Shown here: positions 18,303 through 27,530 of the stretch, in pieces
Layout: each line of letters starts with the position of its first letter
How positions within the stretch are numbered: the first letter of the stretch is position 1
Assembly (NCBI GenBank): GCA_977017575.1
Contig: CDRNVI010000004.1
Span: forward strand, 1 to 64,000
Direction: 5' to 3'
DNA: 64,000 bases
DNA from: Paramoeba atlantica
Taxonomy: Eukaryota; Discosea
Notes under the pieces: model-generated
Told to the model about the DNA's origin: nothing
The model's database searches: none
Seen by the model: only the letters and a program-made list of their open reading frames with translations
Program-made: the position numbers and the translations under genes

Positions 18303-19210
18303 CGCACATTGATAATGCATACTAAGCGGCACATTGATAATGCATATAGCACAGCGATATTGCATATAGCACATTGATAATGCATATAGCACATTGATAA
18401 TGCATATAGCACATTGATAATGCATATAGCACATTGATAATGCATATAGCACATTGATAATGCATATAGCACATTGATAATGCATACTAAGCGGCACATT
18501 GATAATGCATATTAAGCGGCACATTGATAATGCATATAGCACATTGATAATGCATATAGCCCATTGATAATGCATATAGCACATTGATAATGCATATAGC
18601 ACATTGATAATGCATATAGCACATTGATAATGCATATAGCCCATTGATAATGCATATAGCACATTGATAATGCATATAGCACATTGATATTGCATATAGC
18701 ACATTGATAATGCATACTAAGCGGCACATTGATAATGCATATTAAGCGGCACATTGATAATGCATATAGCACATTGATAATGCATATAGCCCATTGATAA
18801 TGCATATAGCACATTGATAATGCATATAGCACATTGATAATGCATATAGCACAGCGATATTGCATATAGCACATTGATAATGCATATAGCACATTGATAA
18901 TGCATATAGCACATTGATAATGCATATAGCACATTGATAATGCATATAGCACATTGATAATGCATATAGCACATTGATAATGCATACTAAGCGGCACATT
19001 GATAATGCATATTAAGCGGCACATTGATAATGCATATAGCACATTGATAATGCATATAGCCCATTGATAATGCATATAGCACATTGATAATGCATATAGC
19101 ACATTGATAATGCATATAGCACATTGATAATGCATATAGCCCATTGATAATGCATATAGCACATTGATAATGCATATAGCACATTGATATTGCATATAGC
19201 ACATTGATAA
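18303..19210 (+). repeat. 20-bp minisatellite array, about 45 units, with higher-order variants
   Basis: Tandem unit ACATTGATAATGCATATAGC. Variant units carrying ACTAAGCGGC and ATTAAGCGGC recur in the same order at 18481, 18711 and 18981 (spacing 230 and 270 bp), showing block-wise amplification. Open frames across it (repeats of MCYMHYQCAICIIN type) are by-products of the repeat, not genes. Confidence 0.95.
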
Positions 19211-19450
19211 GAGTGACAAAGACATCCGATTCTTATCCATAAATGTGCGTCCTTTATATACACGGGCATGTACTTATGCGCGTTACACTAATATCACACA
19301 GCCTTTCGACTTCGCAAATTGCTTCCCACTAACGACACACATTCTTGTCTTGCAAACGGGTAAACAAGGTCTAGGCTTTGCTAGGGGTTGGGTATGGTGT
19401 CTGGGTTCATTGGCCCGGCCGGCCCCTCCGTGCGTTCGGCCTCTCATATT

Positions 19451-19539
19451 CCCCAAAACAACTACCACCTTCCCCCCATTTATCAGGGGTCGCTCGCGCG
19501 ACCCCCGCTAAATAGGGGGGGAAGGTGGTAGTTGTGGGG
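19451..19539. repeat. Large near-perfect palindrome between the two minisatellite arrays
   Basis: CCCCAAAACAACTACCACCT at 19451 is mirrored as AGGTGGTAGTTGTGGGG ending at 19539. The arms are about 43 bp with few mismatches and a centre near 19492-19498 (CGCTCGCG). Weaker inverted similarity continues outward for roughly 30 bp on each side. It could extrude as a cruciform. Confidence 0.85.
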
Positions 19540-19624
19540 TATGGAGGCCTCTCGCAACTCCGGGGCCTCACCGGGAGCAGAGACGAGTGTTCACTATTTC
19601 TTGAAAACACCTTTAATTTCCAAA

Positions 19625-19921
19625 CAATGCATCATCAATGTGCTGTATGCATTATCAATGTGCTGTATGCATTATCAATGTGCTGTATGCATTATCAATG
19701 TGCTGTATGCAATATCAATGTGCTATATGCATTATCAATGTGCTATATGCATTATCAATGTGCAGTAACTATGCAATATCAATGTGCCGCTTAGTATGCA
19801 CTATCAATGTGCTATATGCATTATCAATGTGCTATATGCATTATTAATGTGCTATATGCATTATCAATGTGCGGTACGTTATGCATTATCAATGTGCAGT
19901 AACTATGCATTATCAATGTGC
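19625..19921 (-). repeat. Second 20-bp minisatellite array, inverted relative to the first
   Basis: About 15 units of TGCTATATGCATTATCAATG, the reverse complement of the 18303-19210 unit, with TGTATGC variants on the left and irregular units (AGTAACTATGC, CGCTTAGTATGC, CGGTACGTTATGC) on the right. The CGCTTAGTATGC variant is also found inverted in the larger array. Confidence 0.93.
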
Positions 19922-19928
19922 GAGTGGG

Positions 19929-20018
19929 TCTTCGTTAAACGCGGTGGTTGTTTTCAACTTAGAAGTCACTCATGCTGCGCGCTTCGCGTTGAAAACTACC
20001 GCTGCGTTTAACGAAGAG
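19929..20018. repeat. Palindromic repeat, CTTCGTTAAACG family, copy 1
   Basis: Arms 19929-19958 and 19988-20017 (TCTTCGTTAAACGCGGTGGT at the left) with one extra base in the right arm. Same family as 21050-21156 and 28347-28426. Confidence 0.88.
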
Positions 20019-20795
20019 CTTAAAAAAGAAAATTTAGCCTGGAAAACGGAAAGATCATAGCCAAAAATAGCCGAATTTTGGGTAAAAATGGGGTGATTTT
20101 CGCGTATTTTTGCTGTCAGAGCACTAAATCCGACATTTGCGCGTGGGAAATCACTCGTAGGCATGAATGAAAGCCTACCGAACGTATTAGGTAGAGAATA
20201 CGACTCCAACCATACCATTCTTTCGACATAAAAATGCCCCTCAAGGTCCGAAAAATACGGTTTCACATTTTTTAGTCAAAAATGGGTCATTTTGAGGGGC
20301 GCACCACGGTTTGAGAAAGTAATGCCTTGCGAAAACAACGGCGTAGAAAGCTAGTGTTGGTCCCAAACTATCAAAATACAATAGGGGAAACGATTTTGGA
20401 AAAATATTTTTTTTGCCATTTTTTTCGCCAAGTTGAATTTTTTTTCAAAATTTTTTTTCCGAAAAATTCCAACTTGGCGGACCCGTCCTGCTGATACGCG
20501 GGGGGGTCACCCCCGGGTAGGGGCGTGGAAAATGCGCGCCAACACCCCGGCTACCCTTTCTGCGGTTTTTTATCGAAAACTAATTTTTTCGAAAAAAATT
20601 GCTCGACCATGACACCCCCCCCTGGACCCCCCATTTTTTTCAATTTTTTTTTTCAGTTTTGGACGACCGGAGCCCCCTTTTGTATTTTTTTCTTCTATTA
20701 TATTACTGTGTTCCCCTTTATATTTTCACTGTTTTTGTTCACTTTTTTTTCAATAATCGAGTGTAGAGCGGTAGTTTTACAACCACCGCAATCTA
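20019..20795. repeat. T-rich/C-rich dispersed repeat, copy 1
   Basis: Follows the palindrome and ends in the near-palindrome GCGGTAGTTTTACAACCACC-GC. Shared blocks with the other copies include AACAACGGCGTAGAAAGC (20332), TGGACxACCGGxGCCCC and the run CCTTTATATTTTCACTGTTT followed by TTGTTCAC. No coding content. Confidence 0.8.
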
Positions 20796-21045
20796 TCAAA
20801 AATAATTTTGTTCAATAATAATTGTTTCGAAAAAAAAAATTCTAAAAAAAAATTCGTGCGGTATGCCCCCTCATGGACCCCCCAAGGGTTTTGGACCACC
20901 GGAGCCCCTTTTATATATTTTTCTTCTGTTATAATAGAAGAATTTATTACTGTCTTCCCCTTTATATTTTCACTGTTTTTGTTCACTTTCTTTTTTAATA
21001 ATCGAGGGTAGAGCGGTAGTTATACAACCACCGCAATTGATCAAT
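20796..21045. repeat. Partial copy of the same T-rich repeat
   Basis: Carries only the 3' half: TTGGACCACCGGAGCCCC, then the TATATTTTCACTGTTTTTGT block and GCGGTAGTTATACAACCACC-GC near 21013-21035. Confidence 0.8.
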
Positions 21046-21049
21046 TTTC

Positions 21050-21156
21050 TTTTTTAGGCTCTTCGTTAAACGCGGTGGTCGTTTTCAACTTCGAAGTCAC
21101 TCATGATGCGCGCTTCGCGTTGAAAACCACCGCGTTTAACGAAGAGCCTAAAAAAG
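21050..21156. repeat. Palindromic repeat, CTTCGTTAAACG family, copy 2
   Basis: Nearly perfect arms of about 41 bp starting CTTTTTTAGGCTCTTCGTTA and ending mirrored as ACGAAGAGCCTAAAAAAG; the loop contains CACTCATGATGCGCGC. This is the longest-armed member in the window. Confidence 0.9.
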
Positions 21157-21748
21157 AAAAATCGTGAAAAGATCATGAATAATCTACTTTTTTGGGGGAA
21201 AAGTTCGATTTTTCGGCAAAAATTGCGAAATTTTACACCGAATTTGGGCCGTTTTGGATGCCTTCCCAGTAGGGGCAGGAGTCGACTCTGTCGAAAAAAG
21301 CGTCGTAGAATGGTAGCTGAGGTCCCAAACTCTCCGAATACGATTTAGGAGTCGATAATAATAATATTTTTACTTTTTTTGGGGTCAAAAAAAAACAATT
21401 GGTCACCCTAAAAATTTCGGAAATTTTGACCTTGTCGGACCCCTCCTGCGTGTACCAGGGTGGGGTACCCCCAGGGGGGCGGTGGAAAATTATCGCCGCG
21501 GCCTACTCTACCACTTCCCTGCGCTCGATTTTAAAAAGCAAAAAATTCGAAAAAAAATTCGCGACGTATACCCCCCCCCCATGGACCCCACATTTTTTTG
21601 AATTTTTTTTTTCAGTTTTGGACCACCGGGGCCCCTTTTTATATTTTTTTCTTCTATTATATTACTGTGTTTCTCTTTATATTTTCACTGTTTTTGTTCA
21701 CTTTTTTTTTATAATCGAGGGTAGAGCGGTAGTTATACAACCACCGCA
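21157..21748. repeat. T-rich/C-rich dispersed repeat, copy 2
   Basis: Parallels 20019-20795 in order: GATCATGA start, CCCAAACTCTCCGAATACGA block, GACCxxGTCGGACCCxTCCT, poly-C, TTTTGGACCACCGGGGCCCC, CACTGTTTTTGTTCAC and the GCGGTAGTT end motif near 21727-21748. Confidence 0.8.
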
Positions 21749-21823
21749 TTTATTATTACCGAACTGACTTATTAACAATCCTGCGGTAGTTATACAAGAA
21801 ATTAGACATTTTTTTTCACCGTG

Positions 21824-21883
21824 GCCCAGTTAGCGCACGCCCCTCCGGTACCAATTTTGAACCGCGGCGTGCGCTATCTGGGC
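21824..21883. repeat. Hairpin, 18-bp arms with one mismatch
   Basis: GCCCAGTTAGCGCACGCC at 21824-21841 pairs with 21866-21883. The first arm resembles a tRNA A box, but no tRNA fold could be completed. Confidence 0.75.
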
Positions 21884-22089
21884 GTTCCCCTTTTGGATGG
21901 CTACCCCAATTGCCATGATGAGGTAAAATAAATTTTCGCGTCGCTTCGCGGCGTGTGATATGTTAACATGCGATAGTGATTTTCATATTGTAAACATAAT
22001 TTATTATGATACATTGAACAGTTTCAAAAAGCACTTTTCAGCCATTATAGCATCATTTTTCGTATCCAGCATTTAAAAAACTTTGAGGA

Positions 22090-22900
22090 ATGATTGTCAC
22101 CCGCTCGCAAGCACGAGAAGCCGCGGATCGGGGTGAGCCCTAACTCCCCCCAGCACCCCCCGCACGTCATCGCCGAAATCTTGGGCCTCACGACCTACGC
22201 GACAGGTGGAGACGCCTCCAGTCAAAGCCCGGAGGAATGCCAATCAAGAAGATCCAGTCAGCGGCAGCAGCGCAGAATTCTCTTGAACAAATAGTACAGC
22301 AGCTCGCTGCGCAAGTTTCAAATTTATCCTCCCAACTTGCATGAGTACAGTCCTCCTGGGCGAATTGCTAACCTCCTCTTAATCCTCCTGCTAACCTCGT
22401 CTTAATGTCGCCATTTCCATCTCCGCAGAACACGCTGCCACACGAGCGTGTGAGCTGCAACAACGATTTCAGGAACATAGCGTTGCGCAACAATACAGGC
22501 CTGCGGATACCGTTTCAGAACCGCCGCGTCCGACATCTCATGCGCAACGACTACCAACGGTCCGTCCAACGCAAACTGCGGAGCAAACGTCATCGTCCAA
22601 CGTGGATATGCCCACTCCACTGACCGGACAAGAGATACAGGGCAAAATCGATGAAATCGCAGCTATCCTGCGCATTCGCCCGGTAATCATTGAAATCAAG
22701 TGGTACCCGACTGACGGCAGCCCACAAGCAGAAACGTGGCGAGGCACACCACGAATATTTATATACGAGGAAGGCAGAGAGATTATGGAACTAAATAACA
22801 TCTCGGTGGTGCCGCACGCTGGTGCACTGATCATTTCGAAGGCGTACAGTAGGTGGCAGGAGAGCTCCTCTGATGTACAGTACACTGGATAGTATGCAAA
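22090..22900 (+). other. Possible broken retroelement remnant (gag-like fragments)
   Basis: Scattered plus-strand protein-like pieces occur, including an N-terminal style MIVTRSQAREAADRG and a helical piece AAQNSLEQIVQQLAAQVSNL reminiscent of retrotransposon gag N-termini. No reverse transcriptase, integrase or terminal repeats were found nearby. It is broken in several places and, judging by decay, not recent. The family is not assignable and the call is tentative. Confidence 0.25.
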
Positions 22901-22974
22901 TATTCGCCGTGCAGGTCGGTGGAGATCAGTGTGGATCAGAAGAGACCGGTAATCATTTTCGAACGCCCAAAGGG

Positions 22975-23287
22975 CCGTAGACCCCCCAGTAATAGAATCC
23001 ATTTTGGACCAAAATGGCCAAATCCTTGTTACTGGGGGGTATACTTTTTGGGTGAGAAAGGACCTTTTTTGTTCATTAGTGCGTTGATTTTCAGACCATC
23101 CAACCCCGCAACCACGCGATTCCCTCCCTCGCAACCGCCCTCACCCCGCCCAAACACCCCTACCCGGCCAAACACCCCCTCCCCCCTCCAACGACCCTCC
23201 CGAGACAAATCCTTGTTACTGGGGGTCAGCCGAGAAAGGGTCAAATCCTTGTTACTGGAGGCAGTCTATTACTGGGGGGGTCTACGG
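22975..23287. mobile_element. MITE with 22-bp inverted terminal repeats
   Basis: The ends CCGTAGACCCCCCAGTAATA-GA (22975-22996) and their inverse (23265-23287, one extra G) bound a C-rich 313-bp segment. Internal copies of AATCCTTGTTACTGGGGG occur. An uninterrupted copy of the flanking sequence lies immediately right (about 23340-23430), acting as an empty site. A TA next to each end (CCG-TA-GACC, GGTC-TA-CGG) hints at a TA target. A truncated relative sits at 1085-1194. Confidence 0.85.
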
Positions 23288-23430
23288 TACCTGCAGACTC
23301 TCCATTGCAGGAGAATTTCAACAGCGGCGAAATCATTCAACAACATCAGCAGCGGTGATGATTTTTGAACGCTCAAAGGGACTACCTGGAGACTCTCCAT
23401 TGCAGGAGAATTTCAACGGCGGCGAAAGTT
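23288..23430. repeat. Tandem duplicate flanks of the MITE (filled and empty site)
   Basis: CTCCATTGCAGGAGAATTTC and following bases occur at about 23299 and again at about 23394, each preceded by a GAACGCxCAAAGGG block (22961 and 23367). Only the first pair is split by the MITE. Confidence 0.82.
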
Positions 23431-23647
23431 AGTACAAAAATTCGTATCGCAAAAAATATGCCGCCAGTTATCCCCAGAAAAGTGTTCTTATCCTGTTCGC
23501 ATTCTCTACGCATACGAAAGACCGCGTGATAACTACTGCCGATACAGCACGCATGATGAACCGTCTCTCGGAGAGCTCTGTCTCTGGGAGTGCGTTTTTT
23601 TGAACGAGTGTCACGAAGCGTATACGTGTATGAACACGTTATAGAAT

Positions 23648-23698
23648 ATTCCCACGCGCCTCGTTGTAAATTTACAATGCGAGCGTGGAGGTGGGAAT
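23648..23698. repeat. Imperfect palindrome centred on GTAAATTTAC
   Basis: ATTCCCAC at 23648 is mirrored at 23691-23698; the core TTGTAAATTTACAA is perfect and flanked by CTCG/CGAG. The surrounding 23431-23939 shows no gene. Confidence 0.6.
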
Positions 23699-23939
23699 AC
23701 TGGGTATGAAGACCTACTTTTCGAGTACTTTTTGGAGTGTAGGCAGGAAAAATTACTATTTTAGACCCATTTTCCACATTGCAAAATCTTAATATTTTCA
23801 GTTTTCCGACTCGTTGGAAACGTTTTCCGGCGAATGTTTTTGTACTTTAAATAGTGTAGAATTTTTTCAGAATGAGATCTTTCGTTGGCAACAAAAATGA
23901 GCTCATACGGCCTCATAAGGTTAAAATGCGAGGCTAATC

Positions 23940-24107
23940 AGTTTTCGTGGCCCCACTTATACACACTGTATGTGTCCACTGTATGTGGATTGTCATACTC
24001 AGTGCAACACATTTTTGTCGTACTCAGCGTAACAAAAATTTGAAAAATATGGGTGTGTTCCGGATATCAAGATTTTCGCATACTCAGTGTAACATTGTTT
24101 GGGTATT
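23940..24107. repeat. Short dispersed direct repeats CATACTCAGTGxAACA
   Basis: Three copies of (C/G)TACTCAGYGTAACA type occur near 23993, 24020 and 24079, plus CACTGTATGTG twice (23965 and 23978). They lie directly against the left end of the SWIM-carrying element. Confidence 0.55.
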
Positions 24108-25061
24108 CTATGGTGAAAATGTACCCTAAAAGTTTTATTTTTTCATGAAAAAAAATTGAAGAAAAATGTTCTCATATTCATCGCATTCGGTTATTTTATT
24201 GACTGCACCCGTTTTTTCTTGAGTTTTTGATCCGTTCTTCTCTGTATGGATTGTCCGGGGTGCACCACGTTGGCTTGCCTAGTCTTTGTCACTTCAATTT
24301 TGCAAATAATAGCGGAAAATGTCTTTCTCTGGCTAAAGAACCACTGTTTTGGGGCAAATACACCTTGTATTCGCTGCGGAGAGAGGCCTCGTAAAAAGCA
24401 AAGCTTCAAGAAGCTTGAAGATGGCTCTAAATGCTATTTAAACATACCCGAATTTGACCCTTTTTTCCGTTCTAAATCCCAAATAGTCGCCAAATTTCGG
24501 AGTTGGCTGCTGATTGCTCAAGGAAATAGCGCAGTGTACGAAAATGAATCGAATTCATGCGACTCGAACGATATAACTGAAGGCCCTGTTGACATGGATT
24601 CTGATGACCTGAGTGATGACTCCGACCCTGAGGCACCCAGTACACGATTAGGCCGAGCAATGTCGGAGCACATCCGCCTAAAGCGTAGATATGGAATGAC
24701 TGAGATGGGAAATTATAAGTACATGATTCAAGGATCTACGGACCGCCATTATACGATATACATGTACATTGGTACTGGGGGCACTGAATGCACTTGTCCT
24801 GACGGACGTCGCGGTAATAGATGTAAGCATGTTTACTTCGTTTTAATGAAGAAACTCCTTGTCAATGAAGATCACCCAGTTTTTTCGAAATCTGAGTTTA
24901 CGCGTGGTGATCTTAGAGGGCTACGATAATTATTATTGCGTATATGGCGGAAAATCGTCTTAAAGTGTCTTAGAATATCTTGGAATAACCTAAAATCACA
25001 TTCGTTTTTCATTACAACGAAATTTAAAAATTTCTATTTTTAGGGTACATTTTCACCATAG
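24108..25061. mobile_element. Inverted-repeat element carrying a SWIM zinc-finger ORF
   Basis: A perfect 24-bp inverted repeat, CTATGGTGAAAATGTACCCT-AAAA, lies at 24108-24131 and 25038-25061. Between them (954 bp) the only substantial frame is the plus-strand SWIM ORF 24246-24929. I could not identify a convincing target-site duplication; CATTGTTT occurs near both outer flanks but not flush with the ends. No transposase catalytic motifs are present, so the element would have to be moved in trans, or the repeats have another origin. Confidence 0.72.
24246..24929 (+). CDS. SWIM zinc-finger protein within an inverted-repeat element
   Basis: 227 residues on the plus strand, against the direction of every host gene. 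Near the C-terminus TECTCPDGRRGNRCKHVYFV gives the C-x-C-x(n)-C-x-H signature of the SWIM domain (found in MULE transposases, ZSWIM proteins and MEKK1), followed by VLMKKLL and a helix typical of ZSWIM/RING-SWIM proteins. An N-terminal pair CPGC and a CIRCGERPRKK motif near residue 42 might bind zinc. The middle is acidic (DMDSDDLSDDSDPE). No DDE catalytic block or RING domain is seen. It may be a transposon-borne DNA- or protein-binding protein, a stripped MULE, or a captured host gene. Confidence 0.65.
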   Translation: MDCPGCTTLACLVFVTSILQIIAENVFLWLKNHCFGANTPCIRCGERPRKKQSFKKLEDGSKCYLNIPEFDPFFRSKSQIVAKFRSWLLIAQGNSAVYENESNSCDSNDITEGPVDMDSDDLSDDSDPEAPSTRLGRAMSEHIRLKRRYGMTEMGNYKYMIQGSTDRHYTIYMYIGTGGTECTCPDGRRGNRCKHVYFVLMKKLLVNEDHPVFSKSEFTRGDLRGLR

Positions 25062-25231
25062 TTAACCCCATTGTTTTTACACGGACAACAAACCTACTCT
25101 GCCGTTCACAAAGGGTCAGGATCACTTTAACTTTTCTTTGCACCTTCAATTAAATCTGCTTCCCAGCCACCATAGTGACGTCGTGTGATTATTATTTGCG
25201 GGCGATATTTGTATCCGGCTTCGCTTTCGCG

Positions 25232-26407
25232 TTACTTAACCTCCTCGTACAGAAGGTGGGCTAAATAGTATCGAGTAAAAAATGCAAAAAGCGAGCAGAA
25301 AAATTGAAAAATCATTACTACAACAGTAAGAGAACGCTCATGCATGTCTCCCATGACATAAAGCAACGCGTTGAGAAGAGTGTAATTATGAGAGTTCGTT
25401 AGCGCATCTTTTTCCTTGATCCAGCGTGGTACTCGGTGCTTAGGACAGTGCATGATACCAAACAACTGTGGCAAGCTAATAAGAAAATTCAAGATTTGAG
25501 GCACAAAGAACAGTAACATTGTTTTTGGGCATTGGCCAATAAAGGAACTTACGGCAAGAAGCATTCCAGCAAAATATGTGAAGCTGTCTCCAGGAAAAAT
25601 ACGAGCCGGATATTTATTATATTTTAAAAGTGCGAGCGTCGTTGAAATAAACGGAAGCAACAAAGTGAGAGTCAAAGTGAGTTTCGAGGCCTCTTGTTCA
25701 CCTTTGATAAACTGGACAATACAGTGTATTGAAAGGGAAAATGCAATTAGAATAGACTGTCCGGCTTCTACTCCATTCACACCAGCTAAAATATTAATTG
25801 AATTTGCACAGAAGACACAAAGAGACATTAGAACCAAAAGATAGACCCATCCAAGGTTTACACTCTCATGTGAAGGCATGTGAAAAAAAAATCCGAGGAT
25901 GTTGGCAATCAGTCCTCCACGCATTGGTATGGGGAGTAAAAGTGTGGTACTTCCGGAATAACTCGTCACAAGGGGAACAGTGGATAATATCGAGAGAATA
26001 AGTTTATATCGCCAACGGACATCCAGCACATCATCCACAAAGCCAAGAAGAAGCGTCAGGGAAAGAGAGCAAAGTGCGGCGTGTAGCTCTCGAAGTGGGA
26101 TGGAAAAAAATAATGCACATAGAATTATTGTGACAATACAAAAACATCCTGTGATAAGTCCAGCGCTCTCCGGTATGAGGCGCGGAGCAAAAGACACTTG
26201 TTGCAGTAAAAATGCCGTGCTGCGCACGTCACGTAGTTTTCTCAGTCTGTTGAGCTCCTCAGTGGTAATCTTATTAATGTCGATACCATAAATACCGCGC
26301 CTCTTAAGGATCTCACAACACGGAGGAAGAAAGCGGGATGTTAGCTGGTAGCACAAAAGACTAAAAACCGCAAGTGGTAACAAAATATCGAACAGAGGTG
26401 AAGGCAT
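25232..26407 (-). CDS. ALG7: UDP-GlcNAc:dolichyl-phosphate GlcNAc-1-P transferase (ALG7/DPAGT1)
   Basis: 391 residues, the usual length, with about ten hydrophobic helices. Family signatures: LLGFVDDVLDVRWRYKL (the DD-x-x-D/N metal region), PIPMRGG, FCANSINILAGVNGVEAGQS (the N-x-x-N-x-x-x-GxNGLE core) and the C-terminal cytosolic motif ARIFPGDSFTYFAGMLLA. The late CPKHRVPRW is also typical. The enzyme adds the first sugar to dolichyl phosphate at the ER membrane, starting N-glycan assembly, and is the tunicamycin target. It is an isolated host gene between two repeat zones, still on the minus strand. Confidence 0.95.
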   Translation of the reverse strand: MPSPLFDILLPLAVFSLLCYQLTSRFLPPCCEILKRRGIYGIDINKITTEELNRLRKLRDVRSTAFLLQQVSFAPRLIPESAGLITGCFCIVTIILCALFFSIPLRELHAALCSLSLTLLLGFVDDVLDVRWRYKLILSILSTVPLVTSYSGSTTLLLPIPMRGGLIANILGFFFHMPSHESVNLGWVYLLVLMSLCVFCANSINILAGVNGVEAGQSILIAFSLSIHCIVQFIKGEQEASKLTLTLTLLLPFISTTLALLKYNKYPARIFPGDSFTYFAGMLLAVSSFIGQCPKTMLLFFVPQILNFLISLPQLFGIMHCPKHRVPRWIKEKDALTNSHNYTLLNALLYVMGDMHERSLTVVVMIFQFFCSLFAFFTRYYLAHLLYEEVK

Positions 26408-26740
26408 GGAGAATTATTTATTAAAATGTACAGGTTTGATCGTAAATATCATATTCAGAGAGTGCTTTACCACCTCATTATTTTTAGGGTTCTGCTGCAC
26501 TAAGTGATTGATTAGTGGGGCGAATAAAGGAATTGTACAGATTTTCTGAACGTGTATGCCATGCAGCATCATGAGTGAAAAAATACAGTGAATATAGTGT
26601 ATGAATATACACGACATGAAGACAACCTTCGCGAACACCTGTGGAGACAACCGAGGTTAAGATCCATGAACAAACTTAACTCAAGTTGAACTACAACAAG
26701 ATCAACTGAAACCCTTTATAAATAAACCTTTCATTGTAGT
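26408..26740. other. Intergenic region, nothing recognised
   Basis: Spacer between the ALG7 start and the broken LRR gene. No gene or repeat was seen. Confidence 0.45.
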
Positions 26741-26959
26741 TTACACCGTATCAAGACTTACAAACGAAGGAACGGGTGAAGAAACGATTAGATGCTCATT
26801 CTGCGACAAATTAAGGGAAGTAAGGGAAGGTGGAAGGTTTGAAAAATTCACACGGCCTGAGAAATCATTCGCGCTCAGGGACAGTACTTGTAAACCTGGT
26901 GGAAGGCAACTAAAATCGAGCCCCCCGGACAACTTGTTGTATGAAAGGTTATGATCATA
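26741..26959 (-). pseudogene. Broken LRR gene, C-terminal part
   Basis: Minus-strand residues NLSYNKLSGGLDFSCLPPGL, QVLSLSANDFSGRVNF and SNLPPSLTSLNLSQNEHL are three LPxxL-type repeats like those of the intact LRR genes, ending at a stop at 26741. The first repeat begins abruptly at about 26957, where unrelated GC-rich hairpin DNA starts. The matching N-terminal part is at about 27530-27900. Confidence 0.75.
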
Positions 26960-27530
26960 CGCTCGTGGCGCAGAGATACGTCTCTCTGTGTGACGGCCGA
27001 TACCATCGGCGCATGACCCGCATACGACGGGTGTCACACAGAGAGTGGAGTGCGAGGTAGGAGACGAGTCGCCCATCGGTCATGCTACAGCACGTATAGC
27101 CATGGTTCATGCTGCAACACGGTCAAGCCGTGGGTTCATGCTGTCAGATGGTCTATCGTGGATCATGATGCATCATGGGGAGGTCCGTTACCGCCGCACT
27201 CGCTACAGCATGTAGGGAGAGAGGGGTGCAAGTTCGCATCCCCTATACACGCATACAACGTGTCCTCCCGCTGTAGCACGCCCAGTGGTCCTCAAAGGAG
27301 GCCACCATGGCGCATAGCTCCCGGGATAAGAAAGCACGAGAAGTAGAGAGCCGGGGAGGGAAGAAAGCTCACTCGAAGAGAGCGAGCCGGGGAGGGGTGA
27401 AGAGTGCGAAGTGCGTCCCCTACTTCCGCGACAAAGAGGGACAGTTCCAGCTAGCCGTCAGCCGGAAACGGGCATTTAAAAGTAAGAATATGCCCGTTTC
27501 CGGGAAAAGAAAGGAAGGGCAACAAGGTAC
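26960..27530. other. Hairpin-rich insertion inside the broken LRR gene
   Basis: It holds two multi-branch foldable modules. Module 1: a perfect 13-bp outer stem 26982-26994/27033-27045 enclosing hairpins 26996-27010 and 27016-27032. Module 2: outer stem 27202-27209/27270-27277 and inner 27215-27219/27265-27269, enclosing hairpins near 27222-27244 and 27247-27263. Both modules end in a 5-bp stem with a 7-base loop CATACGA or CATACAA. Between them lie four imperfect 27-29 bp tandem units starting TCATGCT at 27080, 27107, 27136 and 27163. A perfect 14-bp hairpin sits at 27462-27475/27490-27503. Confidence 0.7.

Noticed and set aside
18221-19269. Several long minus-strand frames (MCYMHYQCAICIIN type repeats, up to about 240 codons)
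   Set aside because: They are products of a 20-bp DNA minisatellite whose period is not a multiple of three and which is read in all frames; not proteins.
18303-19921. CRISPR-like array
   Set aside because: Units are contiguous 20-mers without unique spacers, in a eukaryotic context; it is a minisatellite.
21824-21883. tRNA gene (TGGCCCAGTTAG resembles an A box)
   Set aside because: No B box at a proper distance and the arms form one long hairpin rather than a cloverleaf.
22538-23134. 198-codon minus-strand frame
   Set aside because: It runs from decayed sequence through the left end of the MITE, so it cannot be one ancestral gene.
27222-27277. tRNA gene (AGTTCGCATCC resembles a B box)
   Set aside because: The bases around it cannot form a T-arm or acceptor stem; it belongs to a different multi-branch fold.
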